Assembly (NCBI RefSeq): GCF_004134945.1
Contig: NZ_SBAP01000001.1
Span: 62,001 to 126,000, forward strand
Length of the DNA: 64,000 nt
Direction of reading: 5' to 3'
From: Fusobacterium_C necrophorum_A
GTDB lineage: Bacteria; Fusobacteriota; Fusobacteriia; Fusobacteriales; Fusobacteriaceae
Both the position numbers and the translations under genes were made by a program. The notes under the pieces were generated by a model. It did not search any database. It was given only the letters and a program-made list of their open reading frames with translations, and was not told where the DNA came from. Shown in pieces: positions 62,909 through 64,000 of this stretch. Within the stretch, counting starts at the first letter, position 1. Every line of letters begins with the position of its first letter.

Positions 62909-62951
62909 AAAAAAGACTCTTGATATAAAGCTCCGCTTTACATCAAAAGTC
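62909..62951 (-). terminator. Attenuator terminator in the ATPase leader
   Basis: Minus strand GACTTTTGATGTAAAGC pairs with GCTTTATATCAAGAGTC around GGA and is followed by TTTTTT, 20 bases before the ATPase start. Its left arm shares bases with the 3' strand of the aptamer's first helix, so the two folds exclude each other. Confidence 0.85.
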
Positions 62952-63028
62952 TTGTTACCTAACAGGCTATAGTACCAGATGTATTCACATCGGGATTGTT
63001 GATACTATATTTGAAACTACTCCCTTTT
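62945..63028 (-). ncRNA. yybP-ykoY-type manganese riboswitch aptamer
   Basis: The leader contains the diagnostic GGGAGUAG at the 5' side (63024-63017) and AACAAGACUU at the 3' side (62956-62947). P1 is AAAAG with CUUUU. A long arm is closed by AUAGUAUC/GGUACUAU with an inner GAUGU/ACAUC helix, and a short GCCU/AGGU arm follows. UCAACAAUCCCGAU forms the internal loop. Mn2+ binding should hold P1 and prevent the terminator, turning the ATPase on. Confidence 0.8.
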
Positions 63029-63040
63029 CCATGTGTATAT

Positions 63041-63069
63041 AGAATAACATATTTATTATTTTTTTTCAA
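63041..63069 (-). promoter_or_regulatory. Promoter of the riboswitch-ATPase transcript
   Basis: Minus strand TTGAAA (63069-63064), 17-base spacer, TATTCT (63046-63041). Transcription would begin just before the aptamer. Confidence 0.65.
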
Positions 63070-63089
63070 GAAATATCTGAAAATCTTTT

Positions 63090-63950
63090 TTATTTTTCCT
63101 CTAAAGAAATTAAAGTGGAGCTATTATTTCCCTGTACTTTCGGAAGATGACCGTCCCACTTTTCAATAGCCATTTTTCTTAATAATTGAGGGCTCAAAGA
63201 TTGAGATTCCACTGCATTGGCTTTTGCTCGAATTTCTCTTTCTCTTAGTTCCAACTCGGCTACCTTGACACGATTTTCCTGTTCCACCAGTAATTTTGCC
63301 TGTTCCGCTCTTGCTTTTTCCACTGCTTGTTCTGCAACTTTTTTCGCTTCAATCGCCTTCTCGTATTCATCACTAAAATCATGATTCATAATGGAGATAT
63401 TCGATACATTCAAACCATAGGTTGCAAAATCATCCTTTAAATCTTCAAAAATTAATCGTGAAATTTCAGTTCGTTTTGTTACAAATTCTTCAATGGTATA
63501 TTTTGAAATTGCCGCCTGTACCACTTCTTGCACCCTAGGTCGAATAAATCGACTCTCGTGCTTTCCATTAAAAGCCCGATATAACTTTTCGGGATCGGAA
63601 ATACTTGCCTGTACTGTAAATTCAATAAAAATGGATTGAATATCTTTCGTAGATACCTCTAAAGTAGTATTCGACTCTTCCGTTTTTGCAAAAATGTAAG
63701 ACTTTTCTCTTGTTTCTAAAAAAGTTTTTGATTGAACAAAAGGAATTTTAAAATGCAATCCTTCTTCATCAATCCGGCTAATTTTTCCCCAAGTGGAAAC
63801 AATAGCAACTTCTCCCGTATTTACTGTATAACAGTTTGAAAACCCAATCCCCAAGAAAAACACAAGCACTAAAATTCCAAAAATTCCCATGACAGATTTT
63901 CCTATACTGATATTTTTCATCATCTCCGCTCCTTTGTTTCCATCTTTCAT
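63090..63950 (-). CDS. SPFH/HflC-prohibitin-family membrane protein
   Basis: A 286-residue protein with one N-terminal membrane segment (about residues 19-38), then an SPFH/band 7 domain (VNTGEVAIVSTWGKISRIDEEGLHFKIPF; KDIQSIFIEFTVQASI) and an Ala/Glu-rich coiled coil (about 200-250). Family members form ring-like membrane scaffolds that regulate proteases such as FtsH. Both ATG 63950 (AAAGGAG, 8 bases upstream) and an ATG pair at 63921/63918 (GGAG upstream) have ribosome sites. No partner hflK is in view. Confidence 0.88.
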   Translation of the reverse strand: MKDGNKGAEMMKNISIGKSVMGIFGILVLVFFLGIGFSNCYTVNTGEVAIVSTWGKISRIDEEGLHFKIPFVQSKTFLETREKSYIFAKTEESNTTLEVSTKDIQSIFIEFTVQASISDPEKLYRAFNGKHESRFIRPRVQEVVQAAISKYTIEEFVTKRTEISRLIFEDLKDDFATYGLNVSNISIMNHDFSDEYEKAIEAKKVAEQAVEKARAEQAKLLVEQENRVKVAELELREREIRAKANAVESQSLSPQLLRKMAIEKWDGHLPKVQGNNSSTLISLEEK

Positions 63951-64000
63951 TCTCTCTACTCCTTTTAGTATTTTTTTATCCTTTATTATTTTCCATGTTT

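Overview
The window looks like a chromosomal segment of a Fusobacterium of the F. necrophorum / F. gonidiaformans kind. The basis is a low-GC genome, AT-rich intergenic DNA with consensus sigma-70 promoters, a diderm envelope (TonB-ExbB-ExbD, TonB-dependent receptors, a type Va autotransporter) and a BioF-BioG-BioC biotin set. The species is an inference from gene content; no 16S gene is present. No insertion sequence, prophage or CRISPR array was seen.

Layout. 1-10.5 kb: the 5' part of a TonB-dependent receptor (minus strand), a trkA-trkH potassium uptake operon whose trkH carries a homopolymer frameshift, then a second closely related receptor (plus strand) in an operon with a large coiled-coil autotransporter. 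10.6-12.3 kb: an AAA-ATPase-like / PD-(D/E)XK protein. 12.4-26.2 kb: trxA, then a long minus-strand operon starting from a clear promoter at about 26.15 kb: small protein, tex, orphan sensor kinase, ileS, lspA, glyQ, glyS, folE, folB-folK fusion, folP. 26.2-30.3 kb: a TetR regulator, the operon ybaN-like / exbB / exbD / tonB / DUF2147, and a divergent flavodoxin-like gene. 30.3-34 kb: a D-serine dehydratase and GntP/DsdX-type permease, with a divergent XRE-cupin regulator. 34-42.1 kb: an accessory region with a class I amidotransferase and acetyltransferase, a decayed amidotransferase copy, a type III restriction-modification locus whose mod gene carries a (CA)14 tract and a second frameshift, a relic of another mod gene, and an AAA/DUF4143 ATPase. 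42.2-42.9 kb: two copies of a hairpin repeat and a five-tRNA operon (Gly, Lys, Glu, Val, Asp). 43-51.1 kb: a compact minus-strand operon with YihY, a PASTA penicillin-binding protein, priA, def, an FtsB/DivIC-like protein and glpX. 51.2-57 kb, plus strand: an aroB::ppx/gppA fusion, a YedF-like protein, a formimidoylglutamase-like enzyme, then bioF-bioG-bioC. 57.1-64 kb, minus strand: an M42 peptidase, an orphan oligopeptide-binding lipoprotein, a second DUF2147 protein, a P-type ATPase preceded by a yybP-ykoY-type Mn2+ riboswitch and attenuator, and an SPFH/HflC protein.

How parts work together: the ExbB-ExbD-TonB operon is likely to energise the two receptors. The exb promoter and the full-length receptor's promoter share a TTAAGAT -10 region, which suggests co-regulation. 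The riboswitch points to manganese export as the role of the P-type ATPase rather than calcium transport.

Strongest leads: the slippage-controlled, currently OFF type III methyltransferase; the receptor-autotransporter operon with a duplicated receptor nearby; the AroB-Ppx/GppA fusion behind divergent promoters that share one palindrome as overlapping -35 boxes; the Mn2+ riboswitch; and the homopolymer frameshift in trkH.
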